This document shows positions 1 through 7,528 of a DNA stretch of 22,287 bases, piece after piece. The stretch is taken from positions 1 through 22,287 of the forward strand of contig CAYXDO010000175.1 in the NCBI GenBank assembly GCA_964463485.1. The letters run 5' to 3'. Source of the DNA: CAYXDO01 sp964463485 (lineage in GTDB: Bacteria; Myxococcota; Kuafuiibacteriia; Kuafuiibacteriales; Kuafuiibacteriaceae). The notes beneath the pieces are model-generated. The model had not been told where the DNA came from and did not search any database. It worked only from the letters and a program-made list of their open reading frames with translations. Made by a program: the position numbers and the translations under genes. Every line of letters starts with the position of its first letter. The first letter of the stretch is position 1.

Positions 1-1
1 T

Positions 2-646
2 CGTGTCGACGACCTCTTTCTCACGAAAGACCCACAGGCCAGGGCTCGAGGTATCTTGAACCAAAAGGCGAAGGACCGTATCCGCGCGTTCGGCAGACGA
101 CCGCGTCCAACAAACCTACCGAACCCGTCCGACCTCGAGATCGATCTCGGCCTCAATCCGCCCAAGGAACTCCTTCGCGAATTTGCCGACTTTGGGCTTG
201 GGTACCCATGCTTTGAACTCGAGGCCAGGAGTGCCCTTGGAGTGGCTCGCACAGCACGGGAAGCGAAAGACTATTGTGCAGGCCTAAAGGTCGGGGAGGT
301 GACCGGCTTGACGGTCGGGTACATGGAACCGTCTGATCAGTGGGCAACCTGGACCATCGATCCGAGAACGGGAGAAGGCCGCCTCCACTACCTTCGATAC
401 ACCGACACGACTGAGTTCGTTCGACGTAGACGTATTTGGACGGGGTTTGGACGGGAACCCAAAACCGATGAGCGTCGCTTCGGGGATGCCAAGCCGGAAG
501 AGTCGAATGTGCCCCCGGACAAACGACGGGTCCTCTGCGTGCGCCCGTTTCCCTATGAGGCGGAGCTGCGCGGATTCATTCACGAGAAGGTGGCCGCCGC
601 GATCGCGGAGCGCGACCGCATGATTGCGCGAGAGTGGTCGAAGTGA
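2..646 (+). CDS. Hypothetical protein, 5'-truncated by window edge
   Basis: The reading frame is open from base 2 with no stop, so the gene almost certainly starts before the window. A TTG at 56 could serve as a start but has no ribosome binding site. About 214 residues are visible. They are charged and Arg-rich, with no membrane segment or signal peptide, and I recognise no family. The visible C-terminus is a Glu/Arg/Ala-rich helix ending REWSK. The stop codon TGA (644-646) shares its last base with the ATG of the next gene, so the two are probably translationally coupled. That coupling to an exported protein is the only clue to its role. Confidence 0.6.
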   Translation, partial: RVDDLFLTKDPQARARGILNQKAKDRIRAFGRRPRPTNLPNPSDLEIDLGLNPPKELLREFADFGLGYPCFELEARSALGVARTAREAKDYCAGLKVGEVTGLTVGYMEPSDQWATWTIDPRTGEGRLHYLRYTDTTEFVRRRRIWTGFGREPKTDERRFGDAKPEESNVPPDKRRVLCVRPFPYEAELRGFIHEKVAAAIAERDRMIAREWSK

Positions 647-2325
647 TGAGTATGCGGGCGAAATTTTCGCGACTCCAATGTGTCGTTTTGTTGAGTTTGC
701 ACTGCGCTTGTGCGTCGGTAAGTGCCGAGAGGGTGGAACTCTCACTTCCGCGCATCGGCGCCGGGCTATCGATACGAGGCATTCCGGAGATTGGGGTGCG
801 CGAGATGGCGTGTGGCCAGTATCGCTGCGACTTGAAAGACGGCCATTACTTGATGGAGCGCATTTGTATTCAGGATGCCGTCGAGGACTATTTTACTCAG
901 GATCTTCCAGCGCTTTTCGACTCACATTCAGGCGCTGCCAAATCCGTTCGCATTCGGCTGAGTGGAAGTGAGGTTCGCGTTCGCGGGACCAAACAGGCGA
1001 TCTGGGAAGTCAACTCGTTCGCCGGCTGCTCATACCCGCAACTACGAAACAACGACCAGGGTGTCCTGGAAGTCTCACTGAACATTGAGCTCCTTGACGG
1101 CCAGAATCGCGCACTCAGTCCGGCTATCGTCGGACACAGTGCCGTCCAGATATGTCCAATTCTGGATGAAGGCTCCTACTGCAAGCTGGACGCGAGTGCT
1201 TCGCAGGCGACCGCGCTCGCGTTTGAGGACGCAGTTCGGAAATTAGAGCCCCAAATTCGCGCGCTGGTTCAGCAAGAAGTCCCGGAGGTCGCTCTGAGTC
1301 CACCGAACGTGACCGTGCCGGCGACCGCGCCGATTCTCGCCGTGTTCGACGTCGTCGACTACGGGGACAAACTCACGACCGACATGATCGCTCAATTTTC
1401 GGGCTACGTGGCCACGCGGGTCACGAGCCTCGGCATCTATCAAGTCGTTCCCCAGTCAAGCATCCGCGACGCTCTTGCGCGCGAGAAGGCGGAAAGCTAT
1501 GCACCGTGCCGCGACGACGCCTGTCAGATCGAGCTCGGCAAGGCCGTGTCTGCCGAGAAGGGACTCGCGACTAACATCTTGCGGATGGGTTCGGCCTGCA
1601 CCGTTACCGCGAACCTCTACGACATCAAGAAGGAAGTGACTGATAAGGGTATCGCAATCCTGTCTGACGGTTGCTCGGACCGGGCACTCATGAACGCAAT
1701 CGACATGGCGATCGCTCAGCTGGGTGGAAAGGCAAGCCGACCGGGGCCTCAGCCTCCCACAGGCCCCTCACCGCCGGTCGCGGCGCCCGGCTATGCGTAC
1801 TATGAGGATTTTTCGAAAATCGCGGACGCCCAAATTCCTGCTGGTTGGATCGGGGCCGACCACCTCCAGGTGGAGCAAACTGGACGTTCGCGCGTTCTCG
1901 TATTCGCCAAGGGGTACGGCGGGAAAGACACGATCAAGGTTCCGGGAGTCGCGTTTCCTGACGACTACACGGTCGACGTCGTTATGAGTCTCATCCAGGA
2001 CTCGAATAATTGCTGCACGCGATTCGGACTCACCGTGGGCAATACGCGGATCAGTGGTCTGGCTCGGTATGGTAGCGTCGAGATTGCCGATAACGGCGTC
2101 GAGATTTGTCGCTTCCAGGAGGGTTCCGTGGGGACGCTCACAATCTCGAAACAAGGAAACGTCTTTGAGGTTCTCGTCAACGGCGGTCGGTGCAAGGTTT
2201 GGCGCGCATCAGGCACGCCCGTTCGGCCGAACGAAGTTGTGCTCACCCTCGAGGGCGGGAGGCACTACGAGCAGGAACAGAGCGGGGCCGGCACGACGAT
2301 CATCAGGCGGATTTCCGTGAGATAG
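646..2325 (+). CDS. Exported protein with TolB/CsgG-like domain and C-terminal lectin-like domain
   Basis: A 559-residue protein. I chose ATG 646, overlapping the upstream stop as TGATG, over GTG 634; ATG 652 is equally possible. The N-terminus is a signal peptide: basic MRAKFSRLQ, hydrophobic CVVLLSLHCAC, then a likely cleavage near SVSA. Residues ~35-220 are a Cys-containing region I cannot assign. Residues ~226-361 resemble the TolB-N/CsgG/LpoB-type fold common in myxobacterial exported proteins, with ILAVFDVVDYG, a Y-Q-V-V-P strand, a conserved-looking CRDDACQIELGKAV segment and a strand ending in LYDIKK. A Pro-rich linker (~363-380) leads to a beta-rich domain (~384-559) beginning YYEDFSKI, resembling the concanavalin-like/LamG group. 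It probably acts in the periplasm or at the cell surface; ligand and partner are unknown. Domain calls are by eye. Confidence 0.75.
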   Translation: MSMRAKFSRLQCVVLLSLHCACASVSAERVELSLPRIGAGLSIRGIPEIGVREMACGQYRCDLKDGHYLMERICIQDAVEDYFTQDLPALFDSHSGAAKSVRIRLSGSEVRVRGTKQAIWEVNSFAGCSYPQLRNNDQGVLEVSLNIELLDGQNRALSPAIVGHSAVQICPILDEGSYCKLDASASQATALAFEDAVRKLEPQIRALVQQEVPEVALSPPNVTVPATAPILAVFDVVDYGDKLTTDMIAQFSGYVATRVTSLGIYQVVPQSSIRDALAREKAESYAPCRDDACQIELGKAVSAEKGLATNILRMGSACTVTANLYDIKKEVTDKGIAILSDGCSDRALMNAIDMAIAQLGGKASRPGPQPPTGPSPPVAAPGYAYYEDFSKIADAQIPAGWIGADHLQVEQTGRSRVLVFAKGYGGKDTIKVPGVAFPDDYTVDVVMSLIQDSNNCCTRFGLTVGNTRISGLARYGSVEIADNGVEICRFQEGSVGTLTISKQGNVFEVLVNGGRCKVWRASGTPVRPNEVVLTLEGGRHYEQEQSGAGTTIIRRISVR

Positions 2326-2394
2326 CACGCAACGCCGGTTCCACACAGCGCCACGCAGCGCCAAGGATTGTCAAAGTCCGCACCGAAGCGTTGG

Positions 2395-2408
2395 CTCAAC
2401 GTTTTGAG
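2395..2408. repeat. Small inverted repeat upstream of the HTH regulator
   Basis: CTCAA (2395-2399) and TTGAG (2404-2408) flank CGTT. It sits 37 bases before the GTG of the HTH protein and just ahead of a TTGACA (2412-2417). It could be an autoregulatory operator or the stem of a weak terminator for the upstream gene. The arms are only 5 bp, so chance is possible. Confidence 0.25.
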
Positions 2409-2445
2409 TGCTTGACAATAACATTTCAGTGAATAAGGGTTCGGC

Positions 2446-3882
2446 GTGACCGTCGAGACCGATCCTCTAGACCCCGTCCGGGCTTTCCTGGCTGAGCCGA
2501 CGCCAATGGCCGCGGCGCTTGCACTGAAGGCTTTTCGGGCGGTCGGTGTATCTCAGCAGCGGCTTTCCGAGGCCTCGGGTCTTCATGTTGCTGTTCTGAG
2601 CCGGCTTGAGAACCGTCCTCCGGAAAATCTACGGACAAAGACCCTCCATCGCCTGCGTGATGGCCTGCAAGATGTCCTTGTGGATCGTCTCCGATCTGGG
2701 GAGCCACTTGTGGCAACTGAGGTCGGAGATGCGAAGGCACCAGCGCCTATCGCCGTGGACGCGTTGCCACCTGCCGCGGTGGGCCACCGCGAGATCTTCC
2801 AACTCTTCGAGGAAGTGCTTTCCCACGCGGGGCGACGTTCAATGGTCGCCTTCTCATTTCCTCAGATAAACGACCTCCAAAGACCCGATTCGGGCAGGAT
2901 GCCCTGGAGTGATGCGCTCAACCGAGCGTTAGCCGGTGGTTCGAGGGTCCGACACCTCGTTGATGAGGTGTCGGACGGAGCCAAGGTACCGGTCGAACGC
3001 CTTTGGATCCCAGCGGCGTCGGGGGTCTACGAAGGGCCTGCTCCCTTTGAATCGATGCTCGTACCGGCCTCGGAACCGCGCGTCGTCCTCGTTCAAAGCC
3101 CGAAAACCAGCCTGTGCATGCTGCTCTTTGGGACAGAGACAGACGAGCCGCTCGCGGTGCTTTTACGTGGCGACGAAGGCGGCGCGCGCCTTATGCGTGC
3201 GATTTCATGGTTTGAGGGGCGAATCGCCACTGGTGTTCGGCCTGCCCGTCTACTCATGAGGACCGTATCTGCGGATTCCAACGTGCTGCTCTCTGAGCTC
3301 ACGTACGCCTCGCATGTTTGTGTGCACGCCCGGGACGGGAGCACCGCACATTTGCCCGAATCCGCGGCCCTTCGTCATTTCGCCGAGGGGCGCAAGGCCT
3401 CCGCCGCGCGCCAGGCCATGGAGCTTTGGAAAGCGAGGAACACCAGGTTGCGAAGCGGTCGCGCTCATCTGCAAGAGGTCATTTCAGCCCGGTGGCTCAT
3501 TTCCCTGGCTCGGGACGGCGCATTTTTGGTTCGCGAGGAGCGCCCCACCTATCGTCTCACGCCTGACGAGCGGCTCGTTGTCTTTCAGTCCATTGCCGCC
3601 AGTGTGGGGACCGGCACATGGGAAACTCGAGTCCTTGGAGATCAAGATCCGACCACCGAGTCGTCAGAGGATCACGCCTTTATCGGCGACGGAGGGCTCG
3701 AGTTCTCCCTGATTGATGACGAAAAGGTCTTTTTCCGCCGGGGCCCAGCCTACTTCGAATCATCGGCTTTGAGCATTGCCGATCGGTGGGCAGCGTCATG
3801 GGCTCGTGCCAGACCGTTGCAGCCAGACTTCCTTGCCCACCTCGTGGCTCTCTGTCGAACGTTACCATCTCGAATTGATTGA
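2446..3882 (+). CDS. HTH-domain protein with large unknown C-terminal region
   Basis: A 478-residue cytoplasmic protein starting at GTG 2446, with AAGGG (2435-2439) six bases upstream as ribosome binding site. Residues ~29-75 look like an XRE-type helix-turn-helix: a first helix with LKAFRAVG, then VSQQRLSEASGL, a recognition helix HVAVLSRLEN and a following helix LRTKTLHRLRDGL. The remaining 400 residues contain alternating helices and strands (SMVAFSFPQ, RVVLVQSPK, LCMLLFG) with no motif I can name. A C-terminal W-A-A-S-W-A-R helix is followed by a hydrophobic stretch. By architecture it is a candidate ligand-responsive transcriptional regulator of the element or its cargo. A perfect 12-bp inverted repeat lies inside the gene at 2947-2976. 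The function is inferred only from the HTH. Confidence 0.7.
   Translation: MTVETDPLDPVRAFLAEPTPMAAALALKAFRAVGVSQQRLSEASGLHVAVLSRLENRPPENLRTKTLHRLRDGLQDVLVDRLRSGEPLVATEVGDAKAPAPIAVDALPPAAVGHREIFQLFEEVLSHAGRRSMVAFSFPQINDLQRPDSGRMPWSDALNRALAGGSRVRHLVDEVSDGAKVPVERLWIPAASGVYEGPAPFESMLVPASEPRVVLVQSPKTSLCMLLFGTETDEPLAVLLRGDEGGARLMRAISWFEGRIATGVRPARLLMRTVSADSNVLLSELTYASHVCVHARDGSTAHLPESAALRHFAEGRKASAARQAMELWKARNTRLRSGRAHLQEVISARWLISLARDGAFLVREERPTYRLTPDERLVVFQSIAASVGTGTWETRVLGDQDPTTESSEDHAFIGDGGLEFSLIDDEKVFFRRGPAYFESSALSIADRWAASWARARPLQPDFLAHLVALCRTLPSRID
2947..2976. repeat. Perfect 12-bp inverted repeat inside the HTH gene
   Basis: GTCCGACACCTC (2947-2958), loop GTTGAT (2959-2964), GAGGTGTCGGAC (2965-2976). 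The stem has no mismatch. In mRNA it would form a strong hairpin within the coding sequence for residues ~168-177. In DNA it could be a protein binding site. Confidence 0.85.
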
Positions 3883-4160
3883 CATAGAATACCAAAAACG
3901 CGAAATGCCATCTCGTCACTTGACGAACACGCAAACAGCACCACACTACTTTCGTTCCGCTTGAGGCAACACCTCAAGCAAAGACAAAAACCTGTCAGGC
4001 GATTGCCGGGCAGGTCGGAAGAAAGAGCGGGGCGAGCGACACCCCAGCGGCGTTGTAGCGCCGCTAGTCGCACGTCCTCGACCGAACACACTCGGTCGCG
4101 GAGCGATCAAGCATCGCTCACCCCTCCCAAGGGGGAAATGCGACCTCGGGAGGAGCGAAG
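3883..4160. other. Gene-free structured intergenic region
   Basis: There are 278 bases between the HTH gene and the next operon, with no credible reading frame. The first 75 bases are comparatively A-rich. From 3959 on it is nearly continuous hairpin sequence, described separately. A GGAGGA ribosome binding site (4149-4154) ends the region seven bases before ATG 4161. A TTGACA (3879-3884) overlaps the upstream stop codon and a TTGACG lies at 3920-3925. Neither has a convincing -10 partner, so I call no promoter. Confidence 0.6.
3959..4153. repeat. Cluster of tandem hairpins upstream of the transfer-like operon
   Basis: Successive dyads: GCTTGAGG/CCTCAAGC around CAACA (3959-3979); AGCGGCG/CGCCGCT around TTGTAG (4046-4065), enclosed by a further GCGAC/GTCGC pair (4036-4040 and 4067-4071); CGACCGA/TCGGTCG around ACACAC (4079-4098); GAGCGAT/ATCGCTC around CAAGC (4101-4119); CCTC/GAGG around GG (4144-4153) at the ribosome binding site. 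Weaker pairing also exists in 3990-4014 (ACCTG/CAGGT) and 4121-4135 (C-run/G-run). The arms are unrelated in sequence, so this is structure rather than a repeat family. It could be an origin of replication or transfer, a structured leader or a non-coding RNA. The sequence does not decide between them. Confidence 0.75.
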
Positions 4161-4574
4161 ATGCGCGAGCGACGAAAACTACTATATCAAGAGGCGGCCA
4201 GCAGCGTCAAACCCTTGTGCTATTTCCGGTGGATCGGCCAAGAGATCATCGTTCCGATCGACGCCGAAGTGAACTGGGCCGTCCAGCTACACTTCGTCGC
4301 GCGCGGGCGCCGGCTCGGCTGGGCCGCCGTCCAAAAGGACGGCGCACTCACGCGGCTGTACGTGAACGTCGCGAGCCCCCTTATGCTCGCGGCTGCGAAT
4401 CAGCGCCAACGGCTTTGTCTGCTTCGGCTCGGCATCACTGACGCGGTCGCGGATGCCCTTATTCAGTCTCCGTGGTTCGAGCATGACCGGCTCGTCCGCG
4501 CCCGGGTGGCCGGAGAGCGATGGGCCGCCGCAGCCCTGACGTCGTCGTCTGACGTGGAGGTGGGCGATGACTGA
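4161..4574 (+). CDS. Hypothetical protein, first gene of the operon
   Basis: A 137-residue soluble protein starting at ATG 4161, with a strong GGAGGA (4149-4154) upstream. It has no signal peptide or membrane segment. The middle reads as beta-strands (AVQLHFVARG, LGWAAVQKDG, LTRLYVNVAS), followed by helices containing CLLRLGITDAVADALIQ and an Ala-rich end. I recognise no family. Its last eight bases overlap the next gene, so the two are likely made together. Position right after the hairpin cluster and ahead of the membrane/ATPase genes suggests an element maintenance or transfer role, but this is guesswork. Confidence 0.65.
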   Translation: MRERRKLLYQEAASSVKPLCYFRWIGQEIIVPIDAEVNWAVQLHFVARGRRLGWAAVQKDGALTRLYVNVASPLMLAAANQRQRLCLLRLGITDAVADALIQSPWFEHDRLVRARVAGERWAAAALTSSSDVEVGDD

Positions 4575-4758
4575 AATGAGGATTACGGAGCTTCCGGATG
4601 CGCCCTCGGTTCCGGCGACCCAACACGACGTGATCGGCGCGATTGGTGAGGTCATGTCGGAACTCAGACGGCGTCTTGGGGACGAGGAACTAAGGGTCGC
4701 CCAGCACTGCTTCGCATCCCTCGCCCACTTCCTGCGAGATCGCAATTCGAATCCCTGA
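4567..4758 (+). CDS. Small hypothetical helical protein
   Basis: A 63-residue protein starting at ATG 4567, inside the end of the previous gene (overlap ATGACTGA), with the purine-rich GAGGTGGGCG directly upstream as ribosome binding site. It is predicted to be mostly helical: HDVIGAIGEVMSELRRRLGD followed by a second helix with AQHCFASLAHFLRD. It has no zinc or DNA-binding motif I can name. The overlapped start and good coding character support a real gene. Size and acidity would fit a small accessory or regulatory partner of the upstream protein, which is inference. Confidence 0.55.
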   Translation: MTEMRITELPDAPSVPATQHDVIGAIGEVMSELRRRLGDEELRVAQHCFASLAHFLRDRNSNP

Positions 4759-4774
4759 CCAGGTCTAAGTCCTG

Positions 4775-4804
4775 TCGGTGTTCAAACACCGATTCTTGAA
4801 TTCA
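4775..4804. terminator. Near-palindrome between operon segments (possible terminator or operator)
   Basis: TCGGTGTT (4775-4782) and AACACCGA (4785-4792) pair perfectly around CA, followed by TTCTTG and a small palindrome TGAATTCA (4797-4804). The 18-base symmetry followed by a T-rich tract suits a terminator after the small gene ending at 4758. Its near-perfect palindromy equally suits a repressor operator ahead of the gene starting at 4839. Confidence 0.4.
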
Positions 4805-4838
4805 TCCACCCATCCCTCGCGCCCCGATTGGAGGCCCC

Positions 4839-5534
4839 ATGTCCAGATCCACCGACCCAAAGCATTCGGCGACTCTGCTCTTGTTGATCCTGAGCGCAAC
4901 CGCCTGCCGACCTGTACTCGAAACGGGTTCGGGCCGACAGGCGTTGATTCTAGCCCTTGATGTTTCGGATTCGACGAATGGCATCATCGTCGACCCATGT
5001 GCTCGTGTCATCGGGCTCATCGCCTCCTCGATCCCGTCAGGCGCCGGCGCCGACGTCCTCGTATTGGCGACGGGAGACAACGAGCCCCAAACGCTAGTCC
5101 CTTGGGTTCGACTCGAGTCCGGAGAAATCTTCCAGAACGAGGGCGATTCCGCTGCGCATCGTGTCGAGGAGCTGCGGCGCGTGTACGAAACCTGCCGAGC
5201 TCGGATCCGTTCGAAGCCTTCGAGCCCCGTTTACCGCGCCATTTTTCGCGCGCTTGAGGCCGCTGCAGGACGGCCACGGAGCCGGGTGCAAATTGCGACC
5301 GATGGGCGGGACTGGGACGCCGCGCGCAATCCATCGCTGCCCAAGCTGAACAACTCGCAAGTGACTTCGGTTGCCATATGCGGCCTGAGTGAAACCCGGG
5401 AATCCGAGACCTTTCCCATCCCTGCCACGCAACTGGCGGACTTCTGGCGCGGACTTTTCTCGAACCCCGAGAAAGTCTCCATTACGCCAACCTGTCCTGA
5501 GTTGGTCCCAAGCGGAGCAGGAGGGCACTCATGA
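4839..5534 (+). CDS. VWA-domain lipoprotein
   Basis: A 231-residue exported protein starting at ATG 4839, after TTGGAGG. The N-terminus is a lipoprotein signal: hydrophobic ATLLLLILSATAC with the candidate lipidated Cys at residue 23. The rest resembles a von Willebrand factor A domain. LILALDVSDST supplies a perfect metal-ion site motif D41-x-S43-x-S45, VLVLATGD looks like the next core strand, and RVQIATDGRD looks like the later core strand with the conserved T/SDG turn. Such domains bind protein partners through Mg2+. The stop overlaps the next gene's start as ATGA, so it is produced with the membrane protein encoded there. In this cassette a surface or periplasmic adhesion/assembly role is plausible but inferred. 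Confidence 0.75.
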   Translation: MSRSTDPKHSATLLLLILSATACRPVLETGSGRQALILALDVSDSTNGIIVDPCARVIGLIASSIPSGAGADVLVLATGDNEPQTLVPWVRLESGEIFQNEGDSAAHRVEELRRVYETCRARIRSKPSSPVYRAIFRALEAAAGRPRSRVQIATDGRDWDAARNPSLPKLNNSQVTSVAICGLSETRESETFPIPATQLADFWRGLFSNPEKVSITPTCPELVPSGAGGHS

Positions 5535-6577
5535 GCACTTTGTTCTCGAAGCTTCGCCTCGTTCCGTTCGCACGCCGCAACGGAACTACTGACGGGCCAG
5601 GCACGCCAAGCAAGCCGCACGGTGTTCTGGTCCGCCTTCCGTCGATCGAAGAGTCGATCACGACCAGAACCCAAGATGCAGGTCTCGGTGAGTTGTCTGA
5701 GAAGTTGGCCGAACTTCTCATCGAGGAGGCCGAGGCCCAGGTGCATCAGCCTCGGCCCCTCAACCCCAAGAGTTATACAGACTCCGCACTCCTACTCGAC
5801 CTTTCGGAGCTGAAGATCGAGGCAACCCGCCTGCGGGGGCGTATCGAGCAACTGAGTTCGACGATGAATGCGACCGGCGAAAGGCTGGATGCGACGCCCG
5901 GCGCAGATGCCAGCGCGTTCGTGCCGCGCATCGCTGGGATCGGCGGCCTCAGTGTCATCGCACTCTTGGCTATCGCGGCCATCTACACTCCCTCGGTGAC
6001 CTCGGCCGTGACTCTGCCCCTCCTGCGCGCTTTCGACGTCGAGGATCCGACGCAGGCGCTCACGTGGGCATGGTGGATCTCGCTGGCCTGTTCGGGCTGT
6101 TTGATCGCGTCACTCGCCGCAGCCGTCTTACTCACAGGCGGAACGCTCGAGCCAAGAAGCAAGATGCTTCTCACCGTCGCGGAGGTCATCTTCACGATTT
6201 CGCTGGTTCTTGTTCGTGGATCGTTGGCGCTGGCTGGTCTTGGTTTCAGCGCCCTTGAGCTCGCGCTTGTGATTGCGTATGCCGCGAGCGTCTTCGCAAT
6301 CGGAGCGACGCTTCGAATCCTTCGCGATGGCTATTTGGCACGCGAGCCCCTTCGCAGGAAGCTCGTGCGGGAACGCAAGGAGCTTCGAGAAGCGAAGCGA
6401 GATTTGAGACGCCTTGAGCGCGAGCGCATACGAAGATTGCGCGTCGTCTGTGCTCGGGAAGACGCGGATTGGGCCTCCTGGCTCACCGTTCGGCTGGCGT
6501 CGGCCACCGCGTACGCCAACTACGTCGTTCGCCAACTTAAGGTGATCGCTTCGACTTCGACCGGAGGGTCCTCATGA
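5531..6577 (+). CDS. Four-TM membrane protein with basic C-terminal coiled coil
   Basis: A 348-residue protein whose ATG overlaps the VWA gene stop (ATGA). The first ~130 residues are hydrophilic, with a helical segment LGELSEKLAELLIEEAEAQ and a likely coiled coil around LSELKIEATRLRGRIEQL. Membrane segments lie at ~135-155, 178-203, 211-230 and 237-262. The tail (~271-306) is strongly basic and helical (RKLVRERKELREAKRDL). I know no family name. The layout of soluble coiled coil, paired membrane hairpins and second coiled coil resembles the protein encoded at 6648-7493, suggesting they act together in a membrane complex, probably with the coupling ATPase downstream. A 9-bp perfect hairpin lies in the gene at 5698-5720. 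Confidence 0.7.
   Translation: MSTLFSKLRLVPFARRNGTTDGPGTPSKPHGVLVRLPSIEESITTRTQDAGLGELSEKLAELLIEEAEAQVHQPRPLNPKSYTDSALLLDLSELKIEATRLRGRIEQLSSTMNATGERLDATPGADASAFVPRIAGIGGLSVIALLAIAAIYTPSVTSAVTLPLLRAFDVEDPTQALTWAWWISLACSGCLIASLAAAVLLTGGTLEPRSKMLLTVAEVIFTISLVLVRGSLALAGLGFSALELALVIAYAASVFAIGATLRILRDGYLAREPLRRKLVRERKELREAKRDLRRLERERIRRLRVVCAREDADWASWLTVRLASATAYANYVVRQLKVIASTSTGGSS
5698..5720. repeat. 9-bp perfect hairpin inside membrane-protein gene
   Basis: TGAGAAGTT (5698-5706), loop GGCCG, AACTTCTCA (5712-5720). It is one of several long perfect dyads within element genes. At 9 bp, chance cannot be excluded. Confidence 0.6.
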
Positions 6578-6647
6578 TCGGACGGAGAATTTGCTCCGGC
6601 GCACGGTCCAGAGCCCGGAATTGCGCCCGTTTGAAGAGGAGGCAACC

Positions 6648-7493
6648 ATGAGTACGCGTGACACGAAAAGTGTTCTTTCCGCGATCGGACAGGCCAAGAG
6701 TACTGCAGAACTGAGGCGCGAACGCGAGGCCGCCGCGGAGAAGGCCAGGGCGGAGGCTGCCGTCGCCGAGGAACAAAGGCGGGCGATAGCGAAGCTCGAA
6801 ACCAAAGAAGACCAATTTGCGAAACTGAGTCACGAGCCTTTGCCAACCGGAAACCGTCCCTTGGCGAGTATTGTTCGAGCGACCCCTCCGACACGCCAAA
6901 TCACAAGTCTGTTGTTGGCTGGCCTCGGAGCAGCCTCAGCGGTAGGGCTTGCGGGCGGCTACGTTGGAGCGCCTTTGTGTGGTGCGGTCACGGCACTCGT
7001 CATCGCAGGCATTGACGAGAGCACGCGGAGCTCCGCGATCCCAGAGTCGTTGACGGCTTGGCATGAACAGACGCGAAAACTCATCGCGGGTGCGACAGCT
7101 CTCTCTTCGGGTCTTGCATTTCTCGCGACTCTTCTCTTCGGCGGCCTCATGTTGAGCTTCGCAGGCTTCGCTGCCGCCGCGGTCGTCGCGCTCGTTACGG
7201 CCGCCACAGGACGGATCGTTGTTCGGCGCAATCTGAGTCAGGGCCCAGCGCTGGCTTGCGCCAAACGGGAGTACGAGGCTGTGCGGGCCGAATTGGAGGC
7301 TGCTGCGAGGCAGGCGCGACGACGAGGGGCTGTGCTCGATTCGTTCGTGACCCGGCCGGAACTCGTTGGTGACCTCGATGTGCCCGCACCCGATTCGCCG
7401 ACTCCGACCGCGGATATGATCACCGGCACCCCGGATGTCAAAGCCCAACCCTCGCGCACCAACGGCACGCACTTCAGCCCCGTTCTTTCGTAA
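6648..7493 (+). CDS. Coiled-coil membrane protein with two hydrophobic hairpins
   Basis: A 281-residue protein. I chose ATG 6648, which follows GAGGAGG (6636-6642) by five bases, over the upstream in-frame start at 6591. Residues ~20-60 form a long charged helix rich in Ala, Glu and Arg (REREAAAEKARAEAA). Two hydrophobic regions (~85-122 and ~145-192) are each long enough for two membrane passes and are Gly/Ala-rich. A second charged helix (~200-236, REYEAVRAELEAAARQARRR) precedes a Pro/Thr-rich unstructured end. No enzyme motif is visible. The resemblance in layout to the protein at 5531-6577 suggests paired scaffold subunits, either diverged paralogues or convergent. Function is unknown. 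Confidence 0.7.
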   Translation: MSTRDTKSVLSAIGQAKSTAELRREREAAAEKARAEAAVAEEQRRAIAKLETKEDQFAKLSHEPLPTGNRPLASIVRATPPTRQITSLLLAGLGAASAVGLAGGYVGAPLCGAVTALVIAGIDESTRSSAIPESLTAWHEQTRKLIAGATALSSGLAFLATLLFGGLMLSFAGFAAAAVVALVTAATGRIVVRRNLSQGPALACAKREYEAVRAELEAAARQARRRGAVLDSFVTRPELVGDLDVPAPDSPTPTADMITGTPDVKAQPSRTNGTHFSPVLS

Positions 7494-7528
7494 CTCACCT
7501 GTCGTACTTCCCGGGTCTGGAGGTTTGA

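Noticed and set aside
136..149. 14-bp palindrome CGAGATCGATCTCG in the first gene
   Set aside because: It is a self-complementary run of GATC/CGAG words common in GC-rich coding DNA. It has no loop, no second copy and no context to support a site.
2412..2440. TTGACA upstream of the HTH gene as a promoter
   Set aside because: No -10-like hexamer at 16-18 bases; TAAGGG there is the ribosome binding site, and a start there would leave no leader for it.
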